The notes: generated from the letters alone by a model not told the origin. A stretch of DNA of 64,000 bases from Paraburkholderia sp. PGU19 (GCF_013426915.1 NZ_AP023179.1:2480001-2544000), one strand, 5' to 3'. Shown: positions 12,591 through 23,954, counted from the first letter of the stretch. Made by a program: numbers and translations.

Positions 12591-13072
12591 TTCGAAAGTT
12601 CCTCGAGGAGCTGGTCGATCTTCTCGCGGCTCATGAAGCTGCACATACGATGGTTGTTCACGAGCAGCACGGGCGCATCACCGCACGAACCCATGCACTC
12701 GCCCTCTTTGAGGGTGAACTTGCCGTCCGCGGTGGTTTCGCCGAAGTCGATACCGAGCTTCTGCTTCAGATAGTCGGCGGCGCTGTCCGAACCGCCATCG
12801 GGACCGAGCTGGCACGGCAGGTTCGTGCAGAGCGTGATCTTGTATTTGCCGACGGGCGACGTCTCATACATCGTGTAGAAGGTCGCAACCTCCTGCACGG
12901 CGACGGCCGGCATGCCGAGATAGTCCGCGACGAACTGCATGAGTTCGGGCGACAGCCAGCCAAGTTCTTCCTGACCGACCGCCAACGCCGACATCACGGC
13001 GGACTGTTTCTGATCGGCGGGATACTTTGCGATCGCGCGATCGATTTCTTTCAGGCCTTCAGCTGAGATCAT
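12587..13072 (-). CDS. nuoE: NADH-quinone oxidoreductase subunit E (2Fe-2S)
   Basis: A 161-residue thioredoxin-fold protein carrying cluster N1a; ligands appear in CTNLPCQ and CMGSCGDAP. The start chosen is the ATG at 13072. A TTG at 13093 is also in frame, but its ribosome-binding bases directly abut the codon. A 158-bp gap without a visible gene separates it from nuoD. Confidence 0.94.
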   Translation of the reverse strand: MISAEGLKEIDRAIAKYPADQKQSAVMSALAVGQEELGWLSPELMQFVADYLGMPAVAVQEVATFYTMYETSPVGKYKITLCTNLPCQLGPDGGSDSAADYLKQKLGIDFGETTADGKFTLKEGECMGSCGDAPVLLVNNHRMCSFMSREKIDQLLEELSK

Positions 13073-13230
13073 TTTCAGACACGACTCTTTCAATTCCTAC
13101 CGAACGAAAACCTGTCGCGCACTGCGTGTTGCGACAGACCCGGCGTTCCTTTGCTTGACGCGCGCTCCGCTTCTCATGCTTTATCGGCTACGTGAGCGCG
13201 TGCCTTGATGAAAACCGCTTAAGACACCGT

Positions 13231-14484
<1,254 letters not shown>

Positions 14485-14493
14485 GGCGTTCTC

Positions 14494-15096
14494 TTAGTGT
14501 TTCAGGCCGCCATAGCGATCCTCGCGGATCACGCGCGGCGTGATTTCCCGAGGCTCGATCGTCACCGGCTGATAGACGACGCGCTTCTCTTCCGGGTCGT
14601 AACGCATCTCGACGTAACCGGAGACAGGGAAATCCTTGCGGAACGGGTGACCGATGAAACCGTAATCGGTCAGGATGCGGCGCAGGTCCGGGTGACCTTC
14701 GAAGACGATGCCGTACAGGTCGAACGCTTCGCGCTCGTACCAGTTGGCCGAACTCCAGATGTCGACGACCGACGCGACGAGCGGCACTTCGTCGTCCGGC
14801 GCGAACACGCGCACGCGAAGGCGCCAGTTCTTCGAAACGGACAGCAGATGCAGGACGGCGGCAAAACGCGGACCTTCGTAAGCGCCTTCGCTGTAGGTTT
14901 GATAGTCGATACCGCAGAGGTCGATCAGCTGCTCGAAACACAGCGTCGCGTCGTCGCGCAGACGCTTCGCCACTTCGAGGTAATCGTCCGCCTTAACGAC
15001 GATGGTCAGCTCACCGATCGATTCGGTGATGCTCGTCAGGCGGCCGCCAAAGGCCGCCTCGAGGTTCGCTTTGAGGGTCTCGAGTTTGCTTGCCAT
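14494..15096 (-). CDS. nuoC: NADH-quinone oxidoreductase subunit C
   Basis: A 200-residue peripheral-arm subunit (30-kDa family). The diagnostic [20 protein letters not shown] segment followed by [18 protein letters not shown] is complete. It is separate from NuoD here (not fused). It lies 21 bp after nuoB. Confidence 0.96.
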   Translation of the reverse strand: MASKLETLKANLEAAFGGRLTSITESIGELTIVVKADDYLEVAKRLRDDATLCFEQLIDLCGIDYQTYSEGAYEGPRFAAVLHLLSVSKNWRLRVRVFAPDDEVPLVASVVDIWSSANWYEREAFDLYGIVFEGHPDLRRILTDYGFIGHPFRKDFPVSGYVEMRYDPEEKRVVYQPVTIEPREITPRVIREDRYGGLKH

Positions 15097-15117
15097 ATTG
15101 TGGGGAGGCTCGGGCTT

Positions 15118-15597
15118 TTATTGACGGGCGATGGTGTTGGTCCGGCGGATCTTCGCCTGCAACTGGATCACGCCGTACACCAGCGCTTCAGCTGTGGGCG
15201 GACAGCCCGGCACATACACATCGACAGGCACGATACGGTCACAGCCACGCACCACCGAATACGAGTAGTGATAGTAGCCGCCGCCGTTCGCACACGAACC
15301 CATCGAGATCACCCAACGCGGCTCGGCCATCTGATCGTAGACCTTGCGTAGCGCGGGCGCCATCTTGTTGCACAGCGTGCCGGCGACGATCATCACGTCC
15401 GACTGACGCGGACTGGGACGAAACACCACGCCGAAACGGTCAAGGTCATAACGGGCAGCGCCCGCGTGCATCATCTCGACCGCGCAACACGCGAGACCGA
15501 ACGTCATCGGCCACAGCGAACCGGTACGCGTCCAGTTGATCAGCTTGTCAGCCGTGGTGGTGACAAACCCTTCCTTCAAGACCCCTTCGATACTCAT
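15118..15597 (-). CDS. nuoB: NADH-quinone oxidoreductase subunit B (N2 cluster)
   Basis: A 159-residue subunit that carries terminal cluster N2. The adjacent cysteines of [12 protein letters not shown] and downstream [16 protein letters not shown] and [11 protein letters not shown] supply the four ligands. The ATG at 15597 ([11 protein letters not shown]) gives the usual length; the open frame upstream is not conserved-looking. It follows nuoA by 62 bp. Confidence 0.96.
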
Positions 15598-15659
15598 TTG
15601 TTTTCCACTCCAGACAGGCGGCGAGCCATCGCCACCTACACACACCGGCGATTAACCCG

Positions 15660-16019
15660 TCATTCCCAGTCGAGACCGCCTTTCTTCCAGATATAGGCGA
15701 AGCCCAACAGGAATTCGAGCAGAAAAATCATCATCGAGATGAAGCCCGGCCAGCCGATATCGCGCAGGGCCACGCCCCACGGGAACAGGAATGCCGTTTC
15801 AAGGTCGAAAATGATGAAGAGAATGGCGACCAGGTAGTAGCGCACATCGAACTTCATGCGCGCATCTTCGAATGCCTCGAAGCCGCACTCGTACGGTGCG
15901 TTCTTTTCGGTGTCCGGTCGATTCGGACCGAGGATCTTGCCAATACTGACCAGTGCTACGCCTAAACCGGTGCCCACGAGGAGAAACAACAAGACGGGGA
16001 AATAGGCTGCGAGGTTCAA
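15660..16019 (-). CDS. nuoA: NADH-quinone oxidoreductase subunit A, first gene of nuo
   Basis: A 119-residue membrane protein with three helices and the conserved [20 protein letters not shown] loop. It is the first nuo gene, 128 bp downstream of the tRNA-Leu terminator on the same strand. No separate strong promoter was recognised in 16020-16147. Confidence 0.95.
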   Translation of the reverse strand: MNLAAYFPVLLFLLVGTGLGVALVSIGKILGPNRPDTEKNAPYECGFEAFEDARMKFDVRYYLVAILFIIFDLETAFLFPWGVALRDIGWPGFISMMIFLLEFLLGFAYIWKKGGLDWE

Positions 16020-16147
16020 AGTATCCTCAATCGGTTGGTTCTGAGTGACGTCAGGAGACGTTGGCTACGCGGAACAACCCCTGACGCGAAACACTTCGGG
16101 ATGCTTGATGTTGAAAGCCCACAGCAAACACCATCTCAGAAGTGAAA

Positions 16148-16180
16148 ATGCCAGCCGAAGCTGAAGCAAGCGGCTGGCAT
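16148..16180 (-). terminator. Hairpin terminator after tRNA-Leu
   Basis: A 10-bp perfect stem (16148-16157 with 16171-16180) with a 13-nt loop, followed on the minus strand by TTTC, lies 11 bp past the tRNA 3' end. It would separate tRNA-Leu from nuoA, though readthrough into nuo is possible. Confidence 0.7.
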
Positions 16181-16190
16181 TAGATAACAT

Positions 16191-16275
16191 TGGTGCCGAC
16201 GGCGAGACTCGAACTCGCACAGCTTTCGCCACTACCCCCTCAAGATAGCGTGTCTACCAATTTCACCACGTCGGC
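16191..16275 (-). tRNA. tRNA-Leu (anticodon GAG)
   Basis: An 85-nt minus-strand sequence folds as a class II tRNA. The acceptor GCCGACG pairs with CGTCGGC followed by encoded ACCA, the anticodon loop is TTGAGGG between CTATC and GGTAG, a long variable arm follows, and the T loop is TTCGAGT. It closely resembles E. coli tRNA-Leu(GAG). The position between secG and nuoA is characteristic of beta-proteobacteria. Confidence 0.95.
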
Positions 16276-16387
16276 ACTGTCTGCAATCCGGGAAAACAAC
16301 TTGTAAAACCCGCGAATCGCTTCAAGACTTGAATTGTAACCCGGCCAAACAGTTTGTTCAACGCACAAACGTGTTTTTCCCGAAAAT

Positions 16388-16777
16388 TTATTTCGGCACG
16401 TCTTGGCCTGGCGCAGAAGCTGCAGACGCAGCAATTGCAGCCGATGCATTAGCCGGTGCCGAAGCAGCAGGAGCACCCGATGCAGCAACAGGTGCCGTTG
16501 CCGGCATGCTGCCCAGGACGCCAGCCGAAGGCTTCGAGTGATACGCGCCGAGGTACGTCAATGTCAACGTGGTGACGAAGAACACAGCTGCCAGTATCGC
16601 AGTGGTACGTGACAGAAAATTAGCAGAGCCTGTCGCGCCGAAGAGACTGCCCGATGCGCCGCTACCAAAAGCCGCGCCCATGTCGGCACCCTTGCCGTGT
16701 TGCAGGAGCACAAGGCCGATGACGCCAAGCGCCGACAGCAACTGCACGACAATGATCAACGTTTTCAAATACAGCAT
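16388..16777 (-). CDS. secG: Preprotein translocase subunit SecG
   Basis: A 129-residue inner-membrane protein of the SecYEG channel. Two hydrophobic helices (about residues 3-23 and 52-72) flank the conserved [18 protein letters not shown] loop; the C-terminal ~50 residues are Ala/Pro-rich and look disordered. The ATG at 16777 was chosen because it starts the first helix. It lies between tpiA and tRNA-Leu. Confidence 0.93.
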   Translation of the reverse strand: MLYLKTLIIVVQLLSALGVIGLVLLQHGKGADMGAAFGSGASGSLFGATGSANFLSRTTAILAAVFFVTTLTLTYLGAYHSKPSAGVLGSMPATAPVAASGAPAASAPANASAAIAASAASAPGQDVPK

Positions 16778-16864
16778 CACACTCACCTGAGTCTTTATTG
16801 AACCGCACAGCACGACATGCTGCACGCAATGGGTCATCCTCGCCCGGGCACTCTGCCTTGATGC

Positions 16865-17644
16865 TCAGCGCGCGGCCGTTGCCGCGACAGCTGCCGTGCA
16901 GATTGCCAGGAAATCCTTGTCCTTCAGCGACGCACCACCAATCAGGCCGCCATCGATATCCGGCTGGCTGAAGAGGTCTTCCGCGTTCTCCGGCTTCACG
17001 CTGCCGCCATACAGCAACGGGACGTCGGCGGCATCGCCGCCCTTTGCGACGAGACGCGCGCGCAGGAACGCGTGAACGTCCTGTGCCTGTTGCGCCGTCG
17101 CGCTCTTGCCAGTGCCAATTGCCCACACTGGCTCATATGCGACCACGAGGCGAGCCGCCTCTTCCACCGACAGCTTCACGAGCACCGCATCCAGTTGCTC
17201 ACCGACGATCTGCTCGGTCTTGCCACCTTCGCGCTCTTCCAGCGTTTCACCGACACAGACGATCGGCGTCAAACCTGCTTCGAGCGCACGCTGCGTCTTC
17301 ACAGCGACGATCTCGGGGCTTTCGCGATGATACGCACGACGCTCCGAATGCCCGACGATCGCATACGACGCGCCAAACTCGGCAGCCATTTCAGCCGCGA
17401 CCTCGCCGGTAAACGCGCCTTGCGTGTGCGCAGAGATATCCTGCACACCCCACGCGACGCGGCCGCTTTCGAGCAGCGTTTGCGCCTGCGCCAGATACGG
17501 GCACGGTACGCACACGCCGACTCGCACATCGTCCGGAAGATCGTCGGCGCCGCGCGATACCGCCTGCAGCAACACACGGTTATCAGCCAGCCGGCCGTGC
17601 ATCTTCCAGTTACCGACTACCAGTTTTGCTCGTTGATTCGCCAT
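16865..17644 (-). CDS. tpiA: Triose-phosphate isomerase
   Basis: A 259-residue cytoplasmic enzyme interconverting dihydroxyacetone phosphate and glyceraldehyde 3-phosphate. Active-site elements are intact: the lysine in VGNWKMHG, the catalytic histidine in YAIVGHSERR, the glutamate in AYEPVWAIGTG, and the phosphate loop LYGGSV. The ATG at 17644 gives the usual length. It is the first gene of the tpiA-secG-tRNA-Leu unit, with a promoter about 105 bp upstream. Confidence 0.96.
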   Translation of the reverse strand: MANQRAKLVVGNWKMHGRLADNRVLLQAVSRGADDLPDDVRVGVCVPCPYLAQAQTLLESGRVAWGVQDISAHTQGAFTGEVAAEMAAEFGASYAIVGHSERRAYHRESPEIVAVKTQRALEAGLTPIVCVGETLEEREGGKTEQIVGEQLDAVLVKLSVEEAARLVVAYEPVWAIGTGKSATAQQAQDVHAFLRARLVAKGGDAADVPLLYGGSVKPENAEDLFSQPDIDGGLIGGASLKDKDFLAICTAAVAATAAR

Positions 17645-17749
17645 CGTCTCGCTCGTTTTATCGTGGTACGGGTGAAGAACGCGTCCGCTTCGTCGGCGCT
17701 CGGTACCCGCTCCGCATGCAAAAACCATGCAGAACGCGCAAAACACGCG

Positions 17750-17779
17750 ATTTTACTGTGTGCTGACAGACTGGGTCAA
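17750..17779 (-). promoter_or_regulatory. Candidate sigma-70 promoter of tpiA
   Basis: On the minus strand TTGACC (17779-17774) and TAAAAT (17755-17750) are separated by 18 bp, about 105 bp upstream of the tpiA ATG. Match by eye only. Confidence 0.5.
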
Positions 17780-17799
17780 ACTCAATTAAACGACCGCTG

Positions 17800-18816
17800 T
17801 CAAGCACCCGCGCCCCAATTCAACACGATCTTGCCGACGTGCGTGCTGCTCTCCATCAGCTCGTGCGCCTGCGCGGCCTCTGCAGCGGGGAACACCTTGA
17901 AGATCACCGGCTTGATCGTGCCGTCTTCGAGATGCGGCCATACGCGCTCTTTCAGTTGCGCCGCGATCTTCGCTTTGAACTCGATGGGCCGCGGACGCAG
18001 CGTCGACCCCGTGACCGTGAGCCGGCGACGCAGAATGTCGTTCAGATTCACCTCCGCCTTCGCGCCGCCCAGCAGCGCGATGATGGCGAGACGGCCGCCG
18101 TCGGCGAGCGCCTTCAGTTCGCGCGGCACGTAGCTGCCCGCCACCATGTCGAGGATCACGTCGACGCCACGGTCGTTCGTCAGCGACTTGATCACCTCGA
18201 CGAAATCTTCCGTCTTGTAGTTGATCGCCCGTTCGGCACCGATTTCCTCACATGCGCGGCACTTCTCGTCGGTGCCCGCCGTCGCGAACACGCGAAAGCC
18301 GAGCGCATGTGCAATCTGGATTGCCGTCACGCCGATGCCGCTCGAGCCGCCCTGTACAAGAAACGTTTCGTTCTCGCCGCCCTCGCCCCTGCCGAGCATC
18401 GCACGGTCAAAAACATTGCTCCAGACCGTGAAGAATGTCTCGGGCAACGCAGCCGCTTCGATATCGGAGAAGCCCTTCGGCACAGGCAAGCATTGCAGCA
18501 GCGGCACGGTGGCGTATTCCGCATACCCGCCGCCCGCCATCAGCGCGCACACGCGGTCGCCGATCTTCAGACCGAACGGATTGCGCTTCTCGTCGATGTT
18601 TCCGCCGACGATTTCGCCTGCCACTTCCAGCCCCGGCAGATCCGAAGCGCCCGGCGGCGGCGCATAGCCGCCCTTGCGCTGGAACACGTCCGGGCGGTTT
18701 ACGCCCGACGCGGACACCTTGATCAGCACTTCACCCGCTTTCGGTTCGGGCATCGGCCGCTCGGCGAGCTTCAAGACTTCCGGCGCACCGAATTCGGTGA
18801 TTTCGATTGCGTTCAT
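17800..18816 (-). CDS. NAD(P)H-quinone oxidoreductase, zinc-independent MDR family
   Basis: A 338-residue medium-chain dehydrogenase/reductase. It has a GroES-like N-terminal domain (SGVNRPDVFQRKGGYAPPPG) and a Rossmann domain with VQGGSSGIGVTAIQIAHALG at about residues 148-167. The structural-zinc cysteines of alcohol dehydrogenases are absent, and the sequence resembles the PIG3/QorA-type quinone reductases of the MDR superfamily. Substrate is not determined. The ATG at 18816 was chosen. It lies between tpiA and pnp on the same strand. Confidence 0.85.
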   Translation of the reverse strand: MNAIEITEFGAPEVLKLAERPMPEPKAGEVLIKVSASGVNRPDVFQRKGGYAPPPGASDLPGLEVAGEIVGGNIDEKRNPFGLKIGDRVCALMAGGGYAEYATVPLLQCLPVPKGFSDIEAAALPETFFTVWSNVFDRAMLGRGEGGENETFLVQGGSSGIGVTAIQIAHALGFRVFATAGTDEKCRACEEIGAERAINYKTEDFVEVIKSLTNDRGVDVILDMVAGSYVPRELKALADGGRLAIIALLGGAKAEVNLNDILRRRLTVTGSTLRPRPIEFKAKIAAQLKERVWPHLEDGTIKPVIFKVFPAAEAAQAHELMESSTHVGKIVLNWGAGA

Positions 18817-18897
18817 CGTCGTCTCTCCCAGGTCTGGATTGCGCTGCAAACCGGTCGTACAAACCCGTTCGCACTGCAATCCACCCTACATGAAAAA

Positions 18898-18926
18898 CGG
18901 CCGGCGCGCAGTTGCGCTACCGGCCG
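18898..18926 (-). terminator. Terminator after pnp
   Basis: On the minus strand a GC-rich stem (18926-18920 with 18904-18898, CCGGCCG type) closes a 15-nt loop and is followed by GTTTTTC. It is 17 bp after the pnp stop. Confidence 0.7.
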
Positions 18927-18942
18927 CTTCACCTTCACCGCG

Positions 18943-21080
18943 TTACTGCTGCGGCGTCGGTTCCGTTTGTGCTGCTTCGTTCAGGAGCGCCTTCGCCGAC
19001 AGACGCACACGACCCTTCTCGTCCGTCTGGATGACCTTGACCTTCACTTGCTGGCCTTCCTTCAGGTAGTCGTTGATGTCCTTGATACGCTCGTTGGCGA
19101 TTTCGGAGATGTGCAGCAGACCATCCTTGCCCGGCAGCAGGTTGACGATCGCGCCGAAGTCCAGCAGCTTGAGAATCGTGCCTTCGTAGACCTGGCCGAC
19201 TTCGACTTCCGCCGTGATGTTCTCGATGCGCTTCTTCGCTTCGGCCATGCCTTCGCTGCTCGTGCTCGCGATCGTGACAACGCCGTCATCCGAAATGTCG
19301 ATCGTCGTGCCCGTTTCTTCCGTCAGCGCGCGGATCACCGAACCGCCCTTGCCGATCACGTCGCGGATCTTTTCCGGATTGATCTTGATGGTGATCATGC
19401 GCGGCGCGTACGCCGACATCTCCGTGTTCACGCCCGCCACCGCCGAGGTCATCTTGCCGAGGATGTGCATGCGGCCTTCCTTCGCTTGCGCGAGCGCGAC
19501 CTGCATGATTTCCTTCGTGATGCCCTGGATCTTGATGTCCATCTGCAGTGCCGTCACGCCAGCTTCCGTGCCCGCCACCTTGAAGTCCATGTCGCCGAGG
19601 TGATCTTCGTCGCCGAGGATGTCGGTCAGCACGGCAAACTTGTTGCCTTCGAGGATCAGGCCCATCGCAATGCCCGCGACGTGCGCCTTCATCGGCACGC
19701 CGGCGTCCATCAGCGCGAGACAGCCGCCGCACACCGATGCCATCGACGACGAACCGTTCGATTCCGTGATTTCCGACACGACGCGGATCGAGTAACCGAA
19801 CTCTTCCGCGCTCGGCAGACACGCGATCAGCGCGCGCTTTGCAAGACGGCCGTGACCGATTTCGCGGCGCTTCGGCGAACCGACGCGGCCCGTTTCGCCC
19901 GTGGCGAACGGGGCATGTTGTAGTGGAGCATAAAGCGGTCGCGGTACTCGCCTTCGAGCGCGTCGATGATCTGCTCATCGCCCTTCGTGCCGAGCGTCGC
20001 GACGACCAGCGCCTGCGTTTCGCCGCGCGTGAACAGCGCCGAACCGTGCGTACGCGGCAGGACGCCCGTGCGGATTTCGATCGGACGAACCGTGCGCGTG
20101 TCGCGGCCGTCGATACGCGGCTCGCCGTTCAGGATCTGCGAACGAACGATCTTCGCTTCGATGTCGAACAGCACGTTGCCGACGGATGCCTTGTCGGCTG
20201 CCACCGTGCCCGCTGCCGCTGCCTCTTCTTCGAGCTTGGCTTGCGTCGCTGCGTAGACTTGCTTCAGCTTCGTCGAACGAGCCTGCTTGTCGCGCGTCTG
20301 ATACGCCGACAGCAGTTCCGCGCCAGCGATTTCGTTGACGCGCGAGATCAGCGCTTCGTTCTTCGGCGCAGCTTGCCAGTCCCACTCGGGCTTGCCGCCT
20401 TCACGGACCAGTTCGTGGATCGCGTCGATCGCCGTTTGCATCTGCTCGTGACCAAACACGACCGCGCCCAGCATCACGTCTTCCGGCAGTTGATCCGCTT
20501 CGGATTCGACCATCAGCACCGCGCGCTCCGTACCGGCGACGACGAGGTCCAGACTCGATTCCTTGACTTGCGAGCGGGTCGGGTTCAGCACGTACTCGTT
20601 GTTGATGTACGCAACGCGCGCAGCACCGACGGGACCGTTGAACGGCAGACCCGACACGGCGAGCGCCGCCGATGCGCCGATCAGCGCGGGGATGTCGGCG
20701 GGCACTTCCGGGTTGATCGACATCACGTGGATGACGACCTGCACTTCGTTGTAGAAGCCTTCCGGGAAGAGCGGACGCAGCGGACGGTCGATCAGACGCG
20801 AAATCAGCGTTTCGCCTTCTGACGGACGGCCTTCGCGACGGAAAAAGCCGCCGGGGATCTTGCCTGCGGAATAGGTTTTTTCGATGTAATCGACAGTCAG
20901 CGGGAAGAAGTCCTGGCCCGGCTTTGCCGTCTTCGCGCCGACGACAGTCGCCAGCACGACGGTGTCTTCGACGTCGACCAGCACGGCGCCGCTCGCCTGG
21001 CGGGCGATTTCACCCGTTTCCATGCGGACCGTATGCTGGCCCCACTTGAACTCTTTGACGACCTTGTTAAACAGAGACAT
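18943..21080 (-). pseudogene. pnp: Polynucleotide phosphorylase, one-base frameshift
   Basis: The 3'-5' exoribonuclease PNPase, split between two frames. The N-terminal frame starts at 21080 after a strong GGAGGA ribosome site, encodes the first RNase PH-like core and reads normally to LHYNMP, then leaves frame at the run of four C residues (plus-strand G 19910-19913). The correct sequence ([20 protein letters not shown]) resumes in the next frame and continues through the second core, a KH domain ([12 protein letters not shown]) and an S1 domain ([18 protein letters not shown]) to 18943. Adding one base gives 2139 nt and 712 residues, the normal length. As written the product would stop after 417 residues. 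Sequencing error or a real lesion cannot be told apart here. Confidence 0.93.
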
Positions 21081-21336
21081 TTGTCCTCCTTGATCTTTTG
21101 GTCATGCCGCGCAAAACCGCGCGCGGCACCGTCAGGACCGAACCTTTCGGGTAGAGGAGTGTTATGCCATTCCAGAGAATCACGTGGATGCAACTGTTTG
21201 CACGCGAACCGCTGGAATGACACAGCGCCCTACCCTGAAGCCCGGCTTTATTTCGTTTTACCCACGGCGCAACCGGCACGCCTGGTGGGTGGTATCAACG
21301 GCAAACCTCACACGAAGCGCACCGTTGAAAAACAAA
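21081..21336 (-). promoter_or_regulatory. pnp leader with two inverted repeats
   Basis: This stretch between the rpsO terminator and pnp has no gene. Two inverted repeats lie in the would-be leader: CATTCCAG/CTGGAATG (21168-21175 and 21212-21219) enclosing 36 nt, and GCCGCGC/GCGCGGC (21106-21112 and 21121-21127). In E. coli the pnp leader hairpin is cut by RNase III for autoregulation; by analogy these are candidates, but no cleavage site can be recognised by eye. Confidence 0.35.
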
Positions 21337-21367
21337 ATGCCTGTATCAGCGGAACTGACACAGGCAT
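21337..21367 (-). terminator. Rho-independent terminator of rpsO
   Basis: A 13-bp stem with one central G-T wobble (21337-21349 with 21355-21367), a 5-nt loop, and a TTTTGTTTTTC tail on the minus strand, 30 bp after the rpsO stop. Confidence 0.85.
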
Positions 21368-21396
21368 CTTGCTGACAGAAAGTCCGATGCGCCGGA

Positions 21397-21669
21397 TTAC
21401 TTACGCAGACCCAGCTTCTCGATCAGAGCGCGGTAACGGTCAGCGTCCTTGCCCTTCAGGTAGTCGAGCAGCTTGCGACGACGGCTCACCATGCGCAGCA
21501 GACCGCGGCGGCTGTGGTGGTCCTTCGTGTGGGCCTTGAAGTGGACCGTCAGTTCGTTGATGCGCGTGGTCAGCAGAGCGACCTGAACTTCGGGCGAGCC
21601 GGTGTCGTTAGCAGCGCGTGCGAATTGCGCGACGACGTCGGATTTCTTGGTGATTTCAGCTACGGACAT
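21397..21669 (-). CDS. rpsO: 30S ribosomal protein S15
   Basis: A 90-residue ribosomal protein that binds 16S rRNA early in 30S assembly. The family pattern ([16 protein letters not shown], then [21 protein letters not shown]) is complete and the length is typical. It lies immediately upstream of pnp in the conserved rpsO-pnp order, with a terminator between them. Confidence 0.97.
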   Translation of the reverse strand: MSVAEITKKSDVVAQFARAANDTGSPEVQVALLTTRINELTVHFKAHTKDHHSRRGLLRMVSRRRKLLDYLKGKDADRYRALIEKLGLRK

Positions 21670-21742
21670 GTTGATTTCCTTTGAATCGACAGGCGGTCAC
21701 GGAAGAAAGGCCGTGCCGTGGTTACAACAAAACGAGTCGCGT

Positions 21743-21748
21743 ATTGTA
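21743..21748 (-). promoter_or_regulatory. Candidate -10 element for rpsO
   Basis: TACAAT on the minus strand, about 75 bp before the rpsO ATG. The -35 region at 17-18 bp spacing is poor, so this is tentative. Confidence 0.35.
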
Positions 21749-21839
21749 GCACAGCCCGTTCATCCGGCGAACCCCGCCGTTTCGGGCCGTGCTTCTGGCC
21801 AGGCCCGCCTCCCGCCACGGCTGGACGTTCACAGGCCGC

Positions 21840-23122
21840 TCAGGGCCGCTTCATCCGGCATGTCGTGGGCGGCACCGTGCGCTCGGGCGGCAGCGCCAGT
21901 ACCGTTCTGAAGCCGTAACCCGAGCCTTCGTTGTCGAAATGAACGCCCGGCGTGCCTGCCTTGTCCATTTCCATCACGTAAAGGGCTGGATCAACTGGTG
22001 GTCGTCGGCGCGCATCCACGATGCATGAAAACCATTGTCGTACTTCATCCCTTCCAGCGCCTTCGCGACCTTTTCCGGCTGCGCGCTGCCCGCACGGGCC
22101 ATCGCCGTCGCGAGCATCTCGATCATCAGCGGCATGCGCAGCACGGGATAATCGTCCTGCGCGGCCGGGAAACGTTGCCGGAACGACGCGTACCACGCGT
22201 CCGATGCCGCGCCGCCCGCGTTCGGATGCCAGTCGGCCACGGCGATCACGCGCTTCACGCCCGCGTCGCCGAGCGCGGCCGGCGCGCCCAGGCTGTTGCC
22301 GTAGAACGTGTAGAACTTCGTGTCGAGGCCCTGCTCGCGCGCCGCCTTCACCAGCAGCGTCAGATCGTTGCCCCAGTTGCCCGTGACCACCGCGTCCGCG
22401 CCGCTCGCGCGAATCTTCGCGATGTACGGCGCAAAATCCTTCACGCGCCCGATCGGATGAAACTCGTCGCCGACCACCGCGACATCCGGCCGCTTCGACG
22501 CGAGCGCGGCGCGCGCCAGCGTGCTCACGTCATGCCCGAAGCTGTAGTCCTGATTCAGCAGATAGACCTTCTTCACCGACTTGTCGCGCTGGATGACATC
22601 GGCGAGCGCATCCATCCGCATGCCGGCATGCGCGTCGAAGCGGAAATGCCAGAAGCTGCAGTTGGCGTTGGTGAGCGCGGGATCGTCGGCGGAATAGTTG
22701 AGGAATAGCTCGCGGTTGTCCGGCTCGCGCGTGTTCTGCTTGTCGATCGCCGTGAGCAAGGCGGCCGCCACGGCCGAACTGTTGCCTTGCGCGATGAAAC
22801 CGATGTGTTTGTCGGCGGCGGCGCGCAGTTGCACGAGCGCCTCTTCCGCGCTGCCCTTGCTGTCCAGCACGACGAGCTCCAGCGGATGCGCGCCGTCCGC
22901 CAATTTCACGCCGCCGCGCGCGTTGACCGTTTCAACGCCGAACCGCAGGTTCCGCTCGACAGCCGCGCCCGCGTTCGCGAACGGGCCGGACATGCCTTCG
23001 ATCATCGCGATACGGATCGGCGCGCCAGCCGGTGCGCCTTGCGCATGCACATTGGCGGCAGGAATCGTCGCCGCGGCCAGCGTCATCGCCGTCGCTATCG
23101 CCTTTGCCCACTTTGCTTTCAT
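21840..23122 (-). pseudogene. Branched-chain amino acid-type ABC transporter binding protein, one-base frameshift
   Basis: A periplasmic substrate-binding protein of the LivK/Leu-Ile-Val family (type 1 periplasmic binding fold). It has an N-terminal signal peptide ending near AANVHAQG (residues 1-29), then IRIAMIEGMSGPFANAG, typical of this family. The frame breaks at a run of three C residues (plus-strand G 21983-21985): it reads HQLIQPF then stops, while LYVMEMDKAGTPGVHFDNEG continues in the next frame to 21840. One added base gives 428 codons. No permease or ATPase genes are nearby, so it is an orphan binding protein. Substrate is not determined. Confidence 0.85.
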
Positions 23123-23299
23123 CAGCGTCTCACCTGTCGATCGAAGCGCGGATCATAGGACGGCGCGCGGGCCGCAAGCAAGCGAATCGCGCGCGAAGGC
23201 CCGTCCCGGCGGGCGAATGCCCGAAAATCTTTTGACGCGGCGCGTGTCAAAATATCAGCCTAGAACAACAACCACTCATCGAACACCACCGGAGGTGTC

Positions 23300-23824
23300 A
23301 TGTTCAACCGCCTTTCATTCGTGCGCCCGGCGCGCGGCGTGCTAGCGGCTCTCGCGTGCGCCGTAACGCTCGCCGGCTGCGCGCAGCCGTGGCAGAACTA
23401 TCAGGCGGGCGCGGATCAGTCGACGATCGTCGCCCGTCTCGGTCCGCCGCGCGAAGTGTACGACCTGCCCAACGGCGGCAGGCGCCTGATGTGGCCGACG
23501 CAGCCGATGGGCGAAACCACCACGGCCGCCGACGTCGACGCGTCGGGCAAGATCATGAACGTGCGCCAGGTGCTGCAGCCGAACGAGTTTTATCGCGCGG
23601 AAATCGGCAAATGGACGCGCGACGACGTCCTCGTCAACTTCGGGCGCCCGGTCGAAACGAACTATTTCCCGCTGATGAAGCGCGAAGTGTGGACGTATCG
23701 ATATCTGGAAGACAACGTCTGGTACATGATGTACAGCTTCTATTTCGACGATCAGGGCATCCTGCGTCTGACGCAAAAGACGCCCGATCCGCTGCACGAT
23801 CCGGATCGCCGCAGCCTGTTCTGA
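23300..23824 (+). CDS. Putative outer-membrane lipoprotein
   Basis: A 174-residue protein with a lipoprotein signal: hydrophobic segment ALACAVTLAGC with the lipobox cysteine at about residue 27, so the mature protein is probably lipid-anchored. The region after it (STIVARLGPPREVYDLPNGG, then a second GRPVE repeat with a conserved YRY strand) resembles the short BamE/SmpA-type repeat fold, but the match is weak. A GGAGGTG ribosome site precedes the ATG. It stands alone, transcribed toward leuA, with its own terminator. Confidence 0.75.
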   Translation: MFNRLSFVRPARGVLAALACAVTLAGCAQPWQNYQAGADQSTIVARLGPPREVYDLPNGGRRLMWPTQPMGETTTAADVDASGKIMNVRQVLQPNEFYRAEIGKWTRDDVLVNFGRPVETNYFPLMKREVWTYRYLEDNVWYMMYSFYFDDQGILRLTQKTPDPLHDPDRRSLF

Positions 23825-23844
23825 GTTGCTTCGGCGTCAAACGG

Positions 23845-23870
23845 AAAAGCCGCCTTGCGAGGCGGCTTTT
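23845..23870 (+). terminator. Terminator of the lipoprotein gene
   Basis: Perfect 10-bp stem (23845-23854 with 23861-23870), 6-nt loop, run of T, 21 bp after the stop. Confidence 0.85.
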
Positions 23871-23901
23871 TCATCATTTTTCGTCGCGCATACACAAAGA
23901 A

Positions 23902-23923
23902 AAACCCCGCCGCAGCGGGGTTT
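23902..23923 (-). terminator. Terminator of leuA
   Basis: Perfect 9-bp stem (23902-23910 with 23915-23923) and 4-nt loop followed on the minus strand by TTC after the T run, 32 bp after the leuA stop and facing the lipoprotein terminator. Confidence 0.85.
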
Positions 23924-23954
23924 GCTCATTGCGACTGAATGCAGCAAACGCGCA

